Part shown: positions 7,929 through 14,342 of the stretch, piece after piece | How positions within the stretch are numbered: position 1 is the stretch's first letter | How the letters are laid out: each line of letters opens with the position of its first letter | From: Bacteroidales bacterium | GTDB taxonomy: Bacteria > Bacteroidota > Bacteroidia > Bacteroidales > WCHB1-69 | Assembly: GCA_012519525.1 (NCBI GenBank) | Contig: JAAYQB010000008.1 | Span: 1 to 20,255 of the forward strand | Direction of reading: 5' to 3' | Length of the DNA stretch: 20,255 nucleotides | Program-made: the position numbers and the translations under genes | The notes under the pieces: model-generated | Databases searched by the model: none | Told to the model about the DNA's origin: nothing | The model's input: the letters and a program-made list of their open reading frames with translations, nothing else

Positions 7929-8678
7929 ATGGCTTATAGAAACATAGTCGGAGATAACAATCATCAGAAGAAAAATAAAATTATAGCTATCGTATCGGTA
8001 GTTGTAGTTTATATTCTGATGTTTTTCTGTTTTATGTTTCTTGGATTAACCCATCAAGTTCCTCCACCTCCCGAATATGGAATAGAAGTAGATATGAGCG
8101 GTGGTGGCGGAGGAGGAAGTAGCGGTAGTGAAAATCAATCAACTACTTCAACATCTACAGCTCAATCCGCCAACAGATTTGCTACTCAACGAACAGAAGA
8201 AACATCGTCTATTGCTACAGGAAAAAACCAACAAACCACACAAGCAACAACTCCAACAATCAATGAGGATGCCTTATTTAAACGAAGAACAACACAAGGT
8301 ACCGGAGGTCAAGGGACAGGTCAAGGAACAGGTGAAGGAAGCGGCATAGGACCGGGTTCGGGCAGTGGCAGCGGAGGAGGTAGCGGAGCCGGTTATGGTA
8401 CCGGTGACGGAGATTTTTGGTTAGATGGAAGACCCGTTATCAAAAAAGCGTTCCCAAAATCAAAAAACAACTTGGAAGGTTTAGTCATTGTTGAATTCAG
8501 AGCCGATAAAGAAGGCAATGTGATTTATGTAAAAGCAGGAGTTAAAGGAACTACCATTTTAGATGTTGATATTTGGAAAGAATGTGAAAAAGCTGCCAAA
8601 GAATCGAAATTTAAATCGAAATCGGATGCTGCTACCGAAGAAAAAGGAATTATTCGCTATCGTTTCGTAATCCAATAG
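7929..8678 (+). CDS. tonB: TonB-like energy transducer with Gly-rich linker
   Basis: A 249-residue protein: basic N-terminus, one transmembrane helix (about 18-40), a short proline patch VPPPPEYG, a low-complexity linker and a C-terminal TonB domain (about 165-249). In the linker, residues 57-165 are rich in Ser, Thr, Gln and Gly, ending in a GTGxG/GSGSG run. The C-terminal domain carries the usual GLVIVEFRADKEGNV segment and ends with IIRYRFVIQ. Together with ExbB/ExbD it should pass energy to outer-membrane transporters. Many TonB proteins use a Pro/Lys/Glu-rich spacer, whereas here flexible Gly/Ser dominates. The stop is one base before the folC start, so the genes are co-transcribed. A TolA-like role is a weaker alternative. 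Confidence 0.85.
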   Translation: MAYRNIVGDNNHQKKNKIIAIVSVVVVYILMFFCFMFLGLTHQVPPPPEYGIEVDMSGGGGGGSSGSENQSTTSTSTAQSANRFATQRTEETSSIATGKNQQTTQATTPTINEDALFKRRTTQGTGGQGTGQGTGEGSGIGPGSGSGSGGGSGAGYGTGDGDFWLDGRPVIKKAFPKSKNNLEGLVIVEFRADKEGNVIYVKAGVKGTTILDVDIWKECEKAAKESKFKSKSDAATEEKGIIRYRFVIQ

Positions 8679-8679
8679 C

Positions 8680-9978
8680 ATGACTTATAAAGAATGTATT
8701 GACTTTTTATACAAAAGTCTACCTATGTATCAACGTATAGGAGGTGCCGCTTACAAAGCAAACTTAAACAATACAATAGCACTTTTAAACCATTTTCAAA
8801 ATCCCCAGCAAAAATTCCAATCAATTCATATTGCAGGCACCAACGGCAAAGGTTCCGTATCGCATAATTTAGCTTCTATTTTACAAGAATCAGGCTATAC
8901 GGTTGGACTATATACTTCACCTCATTTAAAAACTTTTAGAGAGCGCATCCGAATTAATGGAAGTATGATAGACAAAAAATACATTGTTGATTTTGTGAAT
9001 AACAATACGGCGATTTTTAATGAAATTCAACCTTCTTTTTTTGAAATGACCGTAGCAATGGCATTTTCTTATTTTGCTGAGAAAAAAGTAGATGTTGCTG
9101 TTATTGAAGTCGGAATGGGCGGAAGATTAGATTCTACTAATCTGATAATACCGGATGTAAGTATTATCACTAACATAGCATACGATCATGTACAATTCCT
9201 TGGAAGTACTTTACCCGATATTGCCGACGAAAAAGCAGGAATTATTAAAAAAAATATTCCCGTAATTATCGGAGAAACTCATCATGAAACAAAAGATGTA
9301 TTTATTAAGAAAGCAAAACTTCTCAACTCTTCAATTCTATTTGCAGATCAATGTTATACTTTGAAAAATATCAAAAAATATTATCGAGCAAAGCGTCTCT
9401 TTACATCCTTTGATATCTATAAAAACGGAATACTTCAAATTAAAAATGTCGTTTCGCCTTTAGCAGGAATTTATCAAGAAAAAAACTTTTTAACGATTGC
9501 GGCTGCCTACGAAATATTAAAAAATAAATACACAATTTCAGAAAGTAATTTCAAACACGGCATAGCCAATTGCATAAAAAACACAGGATTAAAAGGAAGA
9601 TGGCAATATCTGCAAACTCATCCGCTTTGCATAGCCGACATAGGACATAATGAAGCCGGAATAAAAGAAATAGTACAACAATTAAAAATGATACCGTACC
9701 AACAACTTCATTTTGTATTAGGAGTTGTAAACGATAAAGATATAAATAAAATGTTAGCATTACTGCCAAAAGATGCCGAATATTATTTTTGCAAAGCAAA
9801 CATTCCGAGAGGATTAAATGCCTGCCTATTAAAAGAAGAAGCCAAAAAACATCATTTATACGGAAAATGCTATCCCAGTGTAAAAAATGCATTTTCAACG
9901 GCAAAAAAGAAGGCAAAAAAAAATCACATCGTTTTTGTCGGAGGAAGTGCTTTTACAGTAGCCGAAATAGTAAAATAA
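8680..9978 (+). CDS. folC: Folylpolyglutamate synthase / dihydrofolate synthase
   Basis: A 432-residue Mur-ligase-type enzyme of normal length. FolC adds glutamate to dihydropteroate and/or to folates in an ATP-driven reaction in the cytoplasm. Visible motifs are the ATP-binding loop GTNGKGS (residues 53-59), TSPHLKTFRERIRING, EVGMGGRLDSTN with the metal-binding glutamate, the ITNIAYDHVQFLG segment and DIGHNEAG in the C-terminal domain. It starts one base after the TonB-like gene, a linkage often seen in Bacteroidales, although the functions are unrelated. A terminator hairpin follows at 10014. Whether it has both FolC activities cannot be told from sequence. Confidence 0.94.
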   Translation: MTYKECIDFLYKSLPMYQRIGGAAYKANLNNTIALLNHFQNPQQKFQSIHIAGTNGKGSVSHNLASILQESGYTVGLYTSPHLKTFRERIRINGSMIDKKYIVDFVNNNTAIFNEIQPSFFEMTVAMAFSYFAEKKVDVAVIEVGMGGRLDSTNLIIPDVSIITNIAYDHVQFLGSTLPDIADEKAGIIKKNIPVIIGETHHETKDVFIKKAKLLNSSILFADQCYTLKNIKKYYRAKRLFTSFDIYKNGILQIKNVVSPLAGIYQEKNFLTIAAAYEILKNKYTISESNFKHGIANCIKNTGLKGRWQYLQTHPLCIADIGHNEAGIKEIVQQLKMIPYQQLHFVLGVVNDKDINKMLALLPKDAEYYFCKANIPRGLNACLLKEEAKKHHLYGKCYPSVKNAFSTAKKKAKKNHIVFVGGSAFTVAEIVK

Positions 9979-10013
9979 ATATTTCCAAAATCTTTTCAAA
10001 ATCTTTCTCTCTG

Positions 10014-10048
10014 AAAATGAAATAGATAATCTTTTATTTCATTTTTTT
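10014..10048 (+). terminator. Intrinsic terminator after folC
   Basis: AAAATGAAATA (10014-10024) pairs exactly with TATTTCATTTT (10035-10045) around a 10-nt loop, and the T-run goes on to 10048. The stem is AT-rich but 11 bp long. It closes the exbB-exbD-tonB-folC operon and isolates it from the DUF134 promoter. Confidence 0.65.
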
Positions 10049-10059
10049 CAAAAAAACAC

Positions 10060-10091
10060 TTGCATATTAAGCAATAGTTTATTACTTTTGC
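10060..10091 (+). promoter_or_regulatory. Promoter of the DUF134/ORP-like cluster (-33 TTG, -7 TACTTTTGC)
   Basis: The -7 box TACTTTTGC at 10083-10091 is a full match. A TTG at 10060-10062 lies 20 bases upstream, the spacing expected for a Bacteroidota -33 element. The DUF134 start codon is 25 bases further on. It is the best-formed promoter in the window. Confidence 0.65.
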
Positions 10092-10110
10092 AACGAACAA
10101 TAGTTCATTA
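10072..10110. promoter_or_regulatory. Possible operator: 13-bp direct repeat bracketing the -7 box
   Basis: CAATAGTTTATTA (10072-10084) and CAATAGTTCATTA (10098-10110) agree at 12 of 13 positions. They are spaced 26 bp start to start, which is close to two and a half helical turns. One copy overlaps the start of the -7 box and the other lies over the expected transcription start. A protein bound there would block transcription. The adjacent DUF134 DNA-binding protein is the natural candidate, by inference. Confidence 0.4.
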
Positions 10111-10116
10111 AACATT

Positions 10117-10632
10117 ATGAAACGTATGAAAACAAGAGTAAGAGTATTAAGAAAAATATCTGATATACCGAAAGTTAAAGGATTTAAACCTTATGGGAAA
10201 GATTTAAAAAAATCTGACGAGGCACCCATTAATCTGCTATACGAAGAATACGAAGCCATACGTTTGAGCGATTATAATTTGCTCAATCATCATCAAGCCT
10301 CGCTTATGATGTGTGTTTCAAGACCGACATTTACAAGAATATATGCTTCTGCATTACAAAAAATTGCCAAAGCATTTATCGAAGGGAGACCCATAACGAT
10401 AGACGGAGGAAAAGTTTATTTTGATACCGATTGGTTTTATTGCAAAGAATGCAACTGCTATTTCAATCATCTTGAAAAAGAAAACATACATTGCCCTTTA
10501 TGTTATAATAAAGAAGTAGATGAGTGTGAACAAATTGATATAGAAAAAGACATGAATCAAAATACAGAATTTACCCCTCACCGTGGAAACGGAAGAAGAC
10601 ATGGTCGTAAACATAGAGAACAAGACAGTTAA
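10117..10632 (+). CDS. DUF134-family DNA-binding protein, likely cluster regulator
   Basis: A 171-residue protein. Residues 1-45 hold the family entry FKPYGKDLKKSDEAPINLLYEEYEAIRLSDY. Residues 45-85 hold a helix-turn-helix like sigma region 4 (HHQASLMMCVSRPTFTRIYASALQKIAKAFIEG). A four-cysteine ribbon follows at about 108-129 (CKEC and CPLC pairs), likely binding zinc or iron-sulfur, and the tail is rich in Gly, Arg and His. DUF134 proteins are typically encoded beside NifX/ORP-type and MinD-type genes in anaerobes, as here, and are assumed to control them. A second ATG at 10126 could also be the start. The promoter 25 bases upstream carries a direct repeat that fits autoregulation. Confidence 0.85.
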   Translation: MKRMKTRVRVLRKISDIPKVKGFKPYGKDLKKSDEAPINLLYEEYEAIRLSDYNLLNHHQASLMMCVSRPTFTRIYASALQKIAKAFIEGRPITIDGGKVYFDTDWFYCKECNCYFNHLEKENIHCPLCYNKEVDECEQIDIEKDMNQNTEFTPHRGNGRRHGRKHREQDS

Positions 10633-10668
10633 GCAATTAAAATAATTAATAATATAAAATATATAAAT

Positions 10669-10992
10669 ATGAAAATAGCAATAACATCAACAGGAAATTC
10701 ATTAGAATCAACCATTGACTCTCGTTTTGGTCGTTGTGCTTATTTTGTTTTTTACGATTTGGAAAGCAAAGCAATAGAAATTATTCCTAATCCAAACAAA
10801 GACGTTGAAGACGGAGCAGGTCCGGCAGCAGTGCAATTGGTAGCTTCCCGCAATGTCGGTAAAATTATATCGGGAGAATTTGGAATGAAGATAAAACCTT
10901 TATTAGATAGTCTTAAAATACAAATGATTATATTAAAAGAACCTGAACAAAAAATTAAAGATATTATCGAAAAGTTAGAAAAAAATAAATAA
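10669..10992 (+). CDS. NifX/ORP-type metal-cluster-binding protein, copy 1
   Basis: A 107-residue single-domain protein of the dinitrogenase iron-molybdenum cofactor family (PF02579: NifX, NafY, NifB C-terminus, orange protein). The N-terminal signature SRFGRCAYFVFYDLE is present, with Cys in place to bind a metal cluster. It is followed by the GAGPAAVQLVASRNVGKIISGEFG segment. No nitrogenase genes are near, so a general or ORP-like metal-sulfur cluster carrier is more likely than nitrogenase maturation. It starts 36 bp after the DUF134 gene and has no promoter box of its own. The lower-charge N-terminus and lysine-rich C-terminus differ from copy 2 at 11338. Confidence 0.88.
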   Translation: MKIAITSTGNSLESTIDSRFGRCAYFVFYDLESKAIEIIPNPNKDVEDGAGPAAVQLVASRNVGKIISGEFGMKIKPLLDSLKIQMIILKEPEQKIKDIIEKLEKNK

Positions 10993-11012
10993 AGTTCATA
11001 ACAATTAAAAAA

Positions 11013-11020
11013 AAGGAGGT
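11013..11020 (+). promoter_or_regulatory. Strong Shine-Dalgarno site (AAGGAGGT)
   Basis: AAGGAGGT lies five bases before the ATG at 11025, an ideal match to the 3' end of 16S rRNA. No other gene in the window has such a site, as expected for Bacteroidota, which make little use of Shine-Dalgarno pairing. It fixes the start of the downstream gene. Confidence 0.75.
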
Positions 11021-11024
11021 AATA

Positions 11025-11258
11025 ATGCCAAGATTTGATCAAACCGGTCCATTAAGAGAAGGTCCCATGACAGGTCGTCGAATGGGTAATTGCAATCCTT
11101 CCAGTCTAAGCAATAGCCCTCAAGCCGATGAAAACACTAAAAATGAAGTTAACAACTTTACGGGTAGAGGCTTAGGTGCAGGAAGAGGATTTAGAATGAG
11201 AGGTAATAGATGCGGTAGAGGTTTCGGAATGGGCAGAGCCGGTTTCGGAAAAAGATAA
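11025..11258 (+). CDS. Small Gly/Arg-rich DUF5320-type protein
   Basis: A 77-residue protein opening with MPRFDQTGPLREGPMTGRRMGNC, the typical start of DUF5320-type proteins (M-P-x-x-D-x-x-G-P-x-G-x-G-P-x-T-G-R). A polar middle is followed by a Gly/Arg/Phe-rich tail with one more cysteine (RGNRCGRGFGMG). It is probably disordered and basic. Genes of this kind recur next to NifX/ORP and MinD-type genes in anaerobes, but no biochemical role is established that I know of. RNA, DNA or metal-cluster binding are guesses. Its strong Shine-Dalgarno site is unlike its neighbours and hints that the block came from another phylum. Confidence 0.78.
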   Translation: MPRFDQTGPLREGPMTGRRMGNCNPSSLSNSPQADENTKNEVNNFTGRGLGAGRGFRMRGNRCGRGFGMGRAGFGKR

Positions 11259-11264
11259 AACAAT

Positions 11265-11298
11265 AACAACGAGAGGCTTATAAACTTCTCGTTGTTTT
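11265..11298 (+). terminator. Hairpin between the DUF5320-type gene and NifX/ORP copy 2
   Basis: AACAACGAGA (11265-11274) pairs exactly with TCTCGTTGTT (11287-11296). Two more pairs can extend the stem inwards, leaving a loop of about 8 nt. Only four T residues (11295-11298) end the structure. It lies seven bases after the stop codon and no promoter box follows, so it may be a partial terminator or an mRNA-stabilising hairpin inside the operon. Confidence 0.6.
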
Positions 11299-11337
11299 AC
11301 AAAGAATGTTATCATTTAAATAAAAAAACATATACGT

Positions 11338-11676
11338 ATGAAAAAAGTAATCGCAATACCATTGGAAAATGGAAAATTATGTCCTCATTTTGGGCATTGT
11401 CAATCGTTTGGAATTGTAAACGTAGAAAACAACAACATTACAAAAGTAACGGAAGTAATTCCGCCACAGCATGAACCCGGATTGTATCCTAAATGGATTG
11501 CCGAATTCGGGACAACCGACGTTATAGCCGGAGGAATGGGAGCAAAAGCAATCAATCTTTTTAATCAGCAAAATATCAATGTTTTTGTAGGAGCACCTAT
11601 CAAAACTTCTGAAGAACTTATTCGAGATTTTTTAGATAACAAACTAATACTTAATGCCAATTATTGTGACCATTAA
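11338..11676 (+). CDS. NifX/ORP-type metal-cluster-binding protein, copy 2
   Basis: A 112-residue protein of the same PF02579 family as the gene at 10669, but clearly diverged. It shows MKKVIAIPLENGKLCPHFGHCQSFGIV, with C and H in the cluster-binding loop, then GLYPKWIAEFGTTDVIAGGMGAKAINLF. It ends in NYCDH, a Cys/His ending often seen in the ORP-associated branch and able to bind metal. It lies 79 bp after the DUF5320-type gene, beyond a hairpin. Its stop codon overlaps the DUF89 start by one base, so the two are translationally linked. Function is inferred as storing or carrying a metal-sulfur cluster. Confidence 0.88.
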   Translation: MKKVIAIPLENGKLCPHFGHCQSFGIVNVENNNITKVTEVIPPQHEPGLYPKWIAEFGTTDVIAGGMGAKAINLFNQQNINVFVGAPIKTSEELIRDFLDNKLILNANYCDH

Positions 11677-12536
11677 TGAATGAAAACACTATTAACAACA
11701 CGATGGACCATAGGTGTAAAGCATGTTTTTTAAAAACTTACCGACGATTGTTCGGAAAATTTAATGTTTCGATTGAAACACAAAATAATTTTTTAAGCTA
11801 TTTTGACGAAGTCATAGCAAAATATCACAATAGACTTGATATTCAAAGACATTTACATCATAAATTTTATGAGTTAGTAGGAACATTCGACCCCTTTGTT
11901 GAAGAGAAAGAAAACAGCAATTTAGTCGGCTTGCAGTTATATGAAAAATATCAATCTCAAGTGCTGAATGCCGAAAATCCATTCGATATGGCTCTGCGAT
12001 TAGCCATTGCAGGAAATATTATGGATTACGCTGCAAGTAATAGTTTTGACATTCAAGAAACGATAAATAAAGTGTTGAGAACAACTTTTGCCATCGACGA
12101 TTCACAACTGCTTTACCAAAAAACCAAAAAAGCTAAAAAAATACTGTATTTAGGAGACAATGCAGGAGAAATTGTTTTTGATAAACTTTTTATCGAAACA
12201 CTCGACCCGAATAAAGTAATTTTTGCTGTTCGTAATGCACCTATATTAAACGATGTTACTTTGAAAGATGCCGAAAAAGTCGGTTTAGAAAAAGTTGCTC
12301 AAGTTGTCTCTAATGGATTTAATGGTCCGTCAACCGTATTGAGTCAATGCAGCAAAGAATTCCTTAACATATACGCTTCGGCAGATTTAATACTATCGAA
12401 AGGACAAGGGAATTTTGAAGGACTGATGGAAGAAAATGACACGAGATTGTTTTTCTTATTAATGACAAAATGCGACGTTATAGCCGAAAAACTGAATGTA
12501 GAAAAAGGAAGTTTTATAGTGTATAATAAAAAATGA
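11676..12536 (+). CDS. DUF89 family protein (ARMT1-like damage-control phosphatase fold)
   Basis: A 286-residue protein of the DUF89 family. The N-terminus has a Cys pair, HRCKACFLKTYRR. The core motif YLGDNAGEIVFDKLF (about residues 157-171) gives the metal-binding Asp/Asn. Later come VIFAVRNAPILNDVT and a further acidic/basic segment, DLILSKGQGNFEGL, all standard for the family. DUF89 enzymes are metal-dependent phosphatases proposed to remove damaged sugar-phosphate metabolites. In microbes their role is largely unknown. The start overlaps the stop of NifX/ORP copy 2 by one base and the gene is followed after 9 bp by the first ATPase, so it is part of this metal-cluster operon, not a stray housekeeping gene. 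Confidence 0.87.
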   Translation: MNENTINNTMDHRCKACFLKTYRRLFGKFNVSIETQNNFLSYFDEVIAKYHNRLDIQRHLHHKFYELVGTFDPFVEEKENSNLVGLQLYEKYQSQVLNAENPFDMALRLAIAGNIMDYAASNSFDIQETINKVLRTTFAIDDSQLLYQKTKKAKKILYLGDNAGEIVFDKLFIETLDPNKVIFAVRNAPILNDVTLKDAEKVGLEKVAQVVSNGFNGPSTVLSQCSKEFLNIYASADLILSKGQGNFEGLMEENDTRLFFLLMTKCDVIAEKLNVEKGSFIVYNKK

Positions 12537-12545
12537 GTGCAGAAT

Positions 12546-13424
12546 ATGAAAGAAACAATAAAAATTGCGATAGCAAGTGGAAAAGGAGGAACAGGAAAAA
12601 CATTGGTTGCCACCAACTTACTTCATGCCTTACAACAACAAAACCAAGAAGTGGTATTGGTAGATTGTGATGCGGAAGAACCCAATGCAATGATTTTTTT
12701 CAAAGGAAAAAAAGAAAAATCAAAAACAATCTACCAAAAAGTCCCTGTTATAGATGAAAAAAAATGTACTTTTTGTGGAAAATGTCATGAATATTGTAAT
12801 TATAATGCAATTGTCATTATTCCCCCTTTTAAGTTTATAAAAGTAATGGAAGATTTATGTCATGACTGTGGAGCTTGCTTATACGCATGCAATTACGGAG
12901 CTATTACTGAAAAAGATATTGTCATAGGACATGTTACAACATATACTTTATTACAACATGTTTCTCTTATTGAAACGCGCGTCAAAGTGGGAGTCCTCGC
13001 TCCTACTTCAGTCATTCAAGCAGGAATTAAAGAAGCCATTGATAAAGAAATCGTTATTTTTGATTCCCCGCCGGGAACTTCTTGCCCTTTTATTCAAACC
13101 GTAACATCCGCAGATTATGTTGTTTTGGTTACGGAACCTACACCCTTTGGTTTGAGCGATTTAAAACAATCAATAGCAACATTGCAAACAATGAATAAAC
13201 AGTATGGAGTAATTATTAATCGAACCGGAATAGGAAACAATGCGGTTTATGAGTACCTTAAACAAGAAAATATTCCTCTTTTAATGGAAATTCCATTTGA
13301 TAAAAAAATTGCTTTGCACTATTCAAAAGGGGAATTGATTAATCATTATTATCCTGAATTACAAACAAAATTCATTGAAATGTTTCATTTAATAAAAGAT
13401 AGATATGGAAATAGCAGTCATTAG
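12546..13424 (+). CDS. MinD/Mrp-type ATPase with inserted 2[4Fe-4S] ferredoxin domain, copy 1
   Basis: A 292-residue P-loop ATPase of the MinD/Mrp/ParA class. The deviant Walker A motif GKGGTGKT lies near the N-terminus with its signature lysine. DCDAEEPN follows, then two [4Fe-4S] motifs, CTFCGKCHEYC and CHDCGACLYAC (about residues 74-116). The second ATPase half holds DSPPGTSCPF. Such proteins occur in pairs in ORP-type clusters and may use ATP to load or insert a metal-sulfur cluster, as Mrp/NBP35 proteins do. I take the ATG at 12546; a GTG at 12537, directly after the DUF89 stop, would add three residues. It overlaps copy 2 by 20 bp. Confidence 0.9.
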   Translation: MKETIKIAIASGKGGTGKTLVATNLLHALQQQNQEVVLVDCDAEEPNAMIFFKGKKEKSKTIYQKVPVIDEKKCTFCGKCHEYCNYNAIVIIPPFKFIKVMEDLCHDCGACLYACNYGAITEKDIVIGHVTTYTLLQHVSLIETRVKVGVLAPTSVIQAGIKEAIDKEIVIFDSPPGTSCPFIQTVTSADYVVLVTEPTPFGLSDLKQSIATLQTMNKQYGVIINRTGIGNNAVYEYLKQENIPLLMEIPFDKKIALHYSKGELINHYYPELQTKFIEMFHLIKDRYGNSSH

Positions 13425-14265
13425 CGGAAAAGGAGGAACAGGGAAAAGCAGTATAAGTGCAGCTTTTGCTACCTTGTCTGAAAAAGTTGTTTTAACTGAT
13501 TGTGATGTAGATACAGCCAATTTAGATATTATTTTTAATCCAATCATTGAAGAAGAACAAGTGTATATTGGAAAACAAATTGCCGAGATAGATTATGCAG
13601 TTTGTAGCAATTGCGGTTTATGCATTGACTATTGTCGATTTGATGCAATCGAATCAATTAATAATAAAGTTGTCATCTCTGAAATTTCGTGCGACGGCTG
13701 TAAGTTATGCTCACGCGTATGTCCTGTAGACGCTATAAAAATGATAGATAACGATAAAAGCAGAGTGTTTACAGGAAGTTTTCGCAATGGCAAAATGGTT
13801 TTTGGAAAATTAGCCCCGGGAGAAGAAAACTCAGGAAAATTAGTGAATATTGTGAGAGATAAAGCAAAACAAATTGCAAAAGAAAATCACTTAAAAACAA
13901 TCATTATTGACGGTTCGCCGGGCATAGGCTGTCCTGTCGTTTCGAGCATAACGGGTGTCAATCATGTAGTAATAGTTACAGAACCTACTCTTTCCGGATT
14001 GTACGATTTACAACGAGCCGTAGAATTTACATCAAAATTTAATTTGAAAATATGGATTATTATTAATAAACATGACTTAAATCCTACAATGACACAAAAC
14101 ATTAAAAATTGGTGTAAACAAGAAAATATTACAATAGCCGGAGAATTACCATTTGATATACAAATTGTTAATGCTATGGTAAACTGTAAAAGCATTATCG
14201 AATATGCAAAAGATTCGGAAATAGCAAAAGAAATAGAAAAAATTTATCACAAAATCAGCCGATAG
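13405..14265 (+). CDS. MinD/Mrp-type ATPase with inserted 2[4Fe-4S] ferredoxin domain, copy 2
   Basis: A 286-residue partner of the preceding ATPase with the same plan. It has Walker A GKGGTGKS at residues 8-15, then DCDVDTANL, and ferredoxin motifs CSNCGLCIDYC and CDGCKLCSRVC (about 63-112). A segment with FGKLAPGEENSGKLV and the second Walker region IIDGSPGIGCPV complete it. The start lies inside the last codons of copy 1 (20-bp overlap), which indicates coupled translation and probably a fixed ratio or a heterodimer. It ends the operon; I see no hairpin in the 77 bp before the protease gene. A true MinD cell-division role is unlikely because no MinC/MinE gene is near and ferredoxin insertions are absent from classical MinD. 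Confidence 0.9.
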   Translation: MEIAVISGKGGTGKSSISAAFATLSEKVVLTDCDVDTANLDIIFNPIIEEEQVYIGKQIAEIDYAVCSNCGLCIDYCRFDAIESINNKVVISEISCDGCKLCSRVCPVDAIKMIDNDKSRVFTGSFRNGKMVFGKLAPGEENSGKLVNIVRDKAKQIAKENHLKTIIIDGSPGIGCPVVSSITGVNHVVIVTEPTLSGLYDLQRAVEFTSKFNLKIWIIINKHDLNPTMTQNIKNWCKQENITIAGELPFDIQIVNAMVNCKSIIEYAKDSEIAKEIEKIYHKISR

Positions 14266-14311
14266 ATACTACAATTTACAAATAATTAACGATTCCTTTT
14301 GATTTATTTAT

Positions 14312-14319
14312 TATTTTTG
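14312..14319 (+). promoter_or_regulatory. -7 promoter box (TATTTTTG) for the C10 protease gene
   Basis: TATTTTTG at 14312-14319 matches the -7 consensus (the next base is T, not C) and lies 23 bases before the first ATG of the protease gene. It indicates separate transcription from the ATPase operon upstream. Confidence 0.5.
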
Positions 14320-14342
14320 TATTCTATTAAAAATAAATCATC

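Noticed and set aside
8101..8349. 82-codon frame inside the TonB-like gene
   Set aside because: It is a shifted reading of the repeat-rich linker of the TonB-like gene, with no start signal. The main frame has the membrane helix and TonB domain.
11292..11474. 60-codon frame across the start of NifX/ORP copy 2
   Set aside because: It overlaps the well-supported cofactor-binding protein in another frame and encodes a basic, featureless peptide.
10669..14265. Nitrogenase cofactor genes
   Set aside because: The NifX-like proteins are single PF02579 domains and no nifHDK, nifE, nifN or radical-SAM nifB gene is nearby. The neighbours match ORP-type clusters better.
12546..14265. Cell-division MinD pair
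   Set aside because: Both proteins carry an inserted 2[4Fe-4S] ferredoxin domain absent from classical MinD, and no minC or minE is adjacent.
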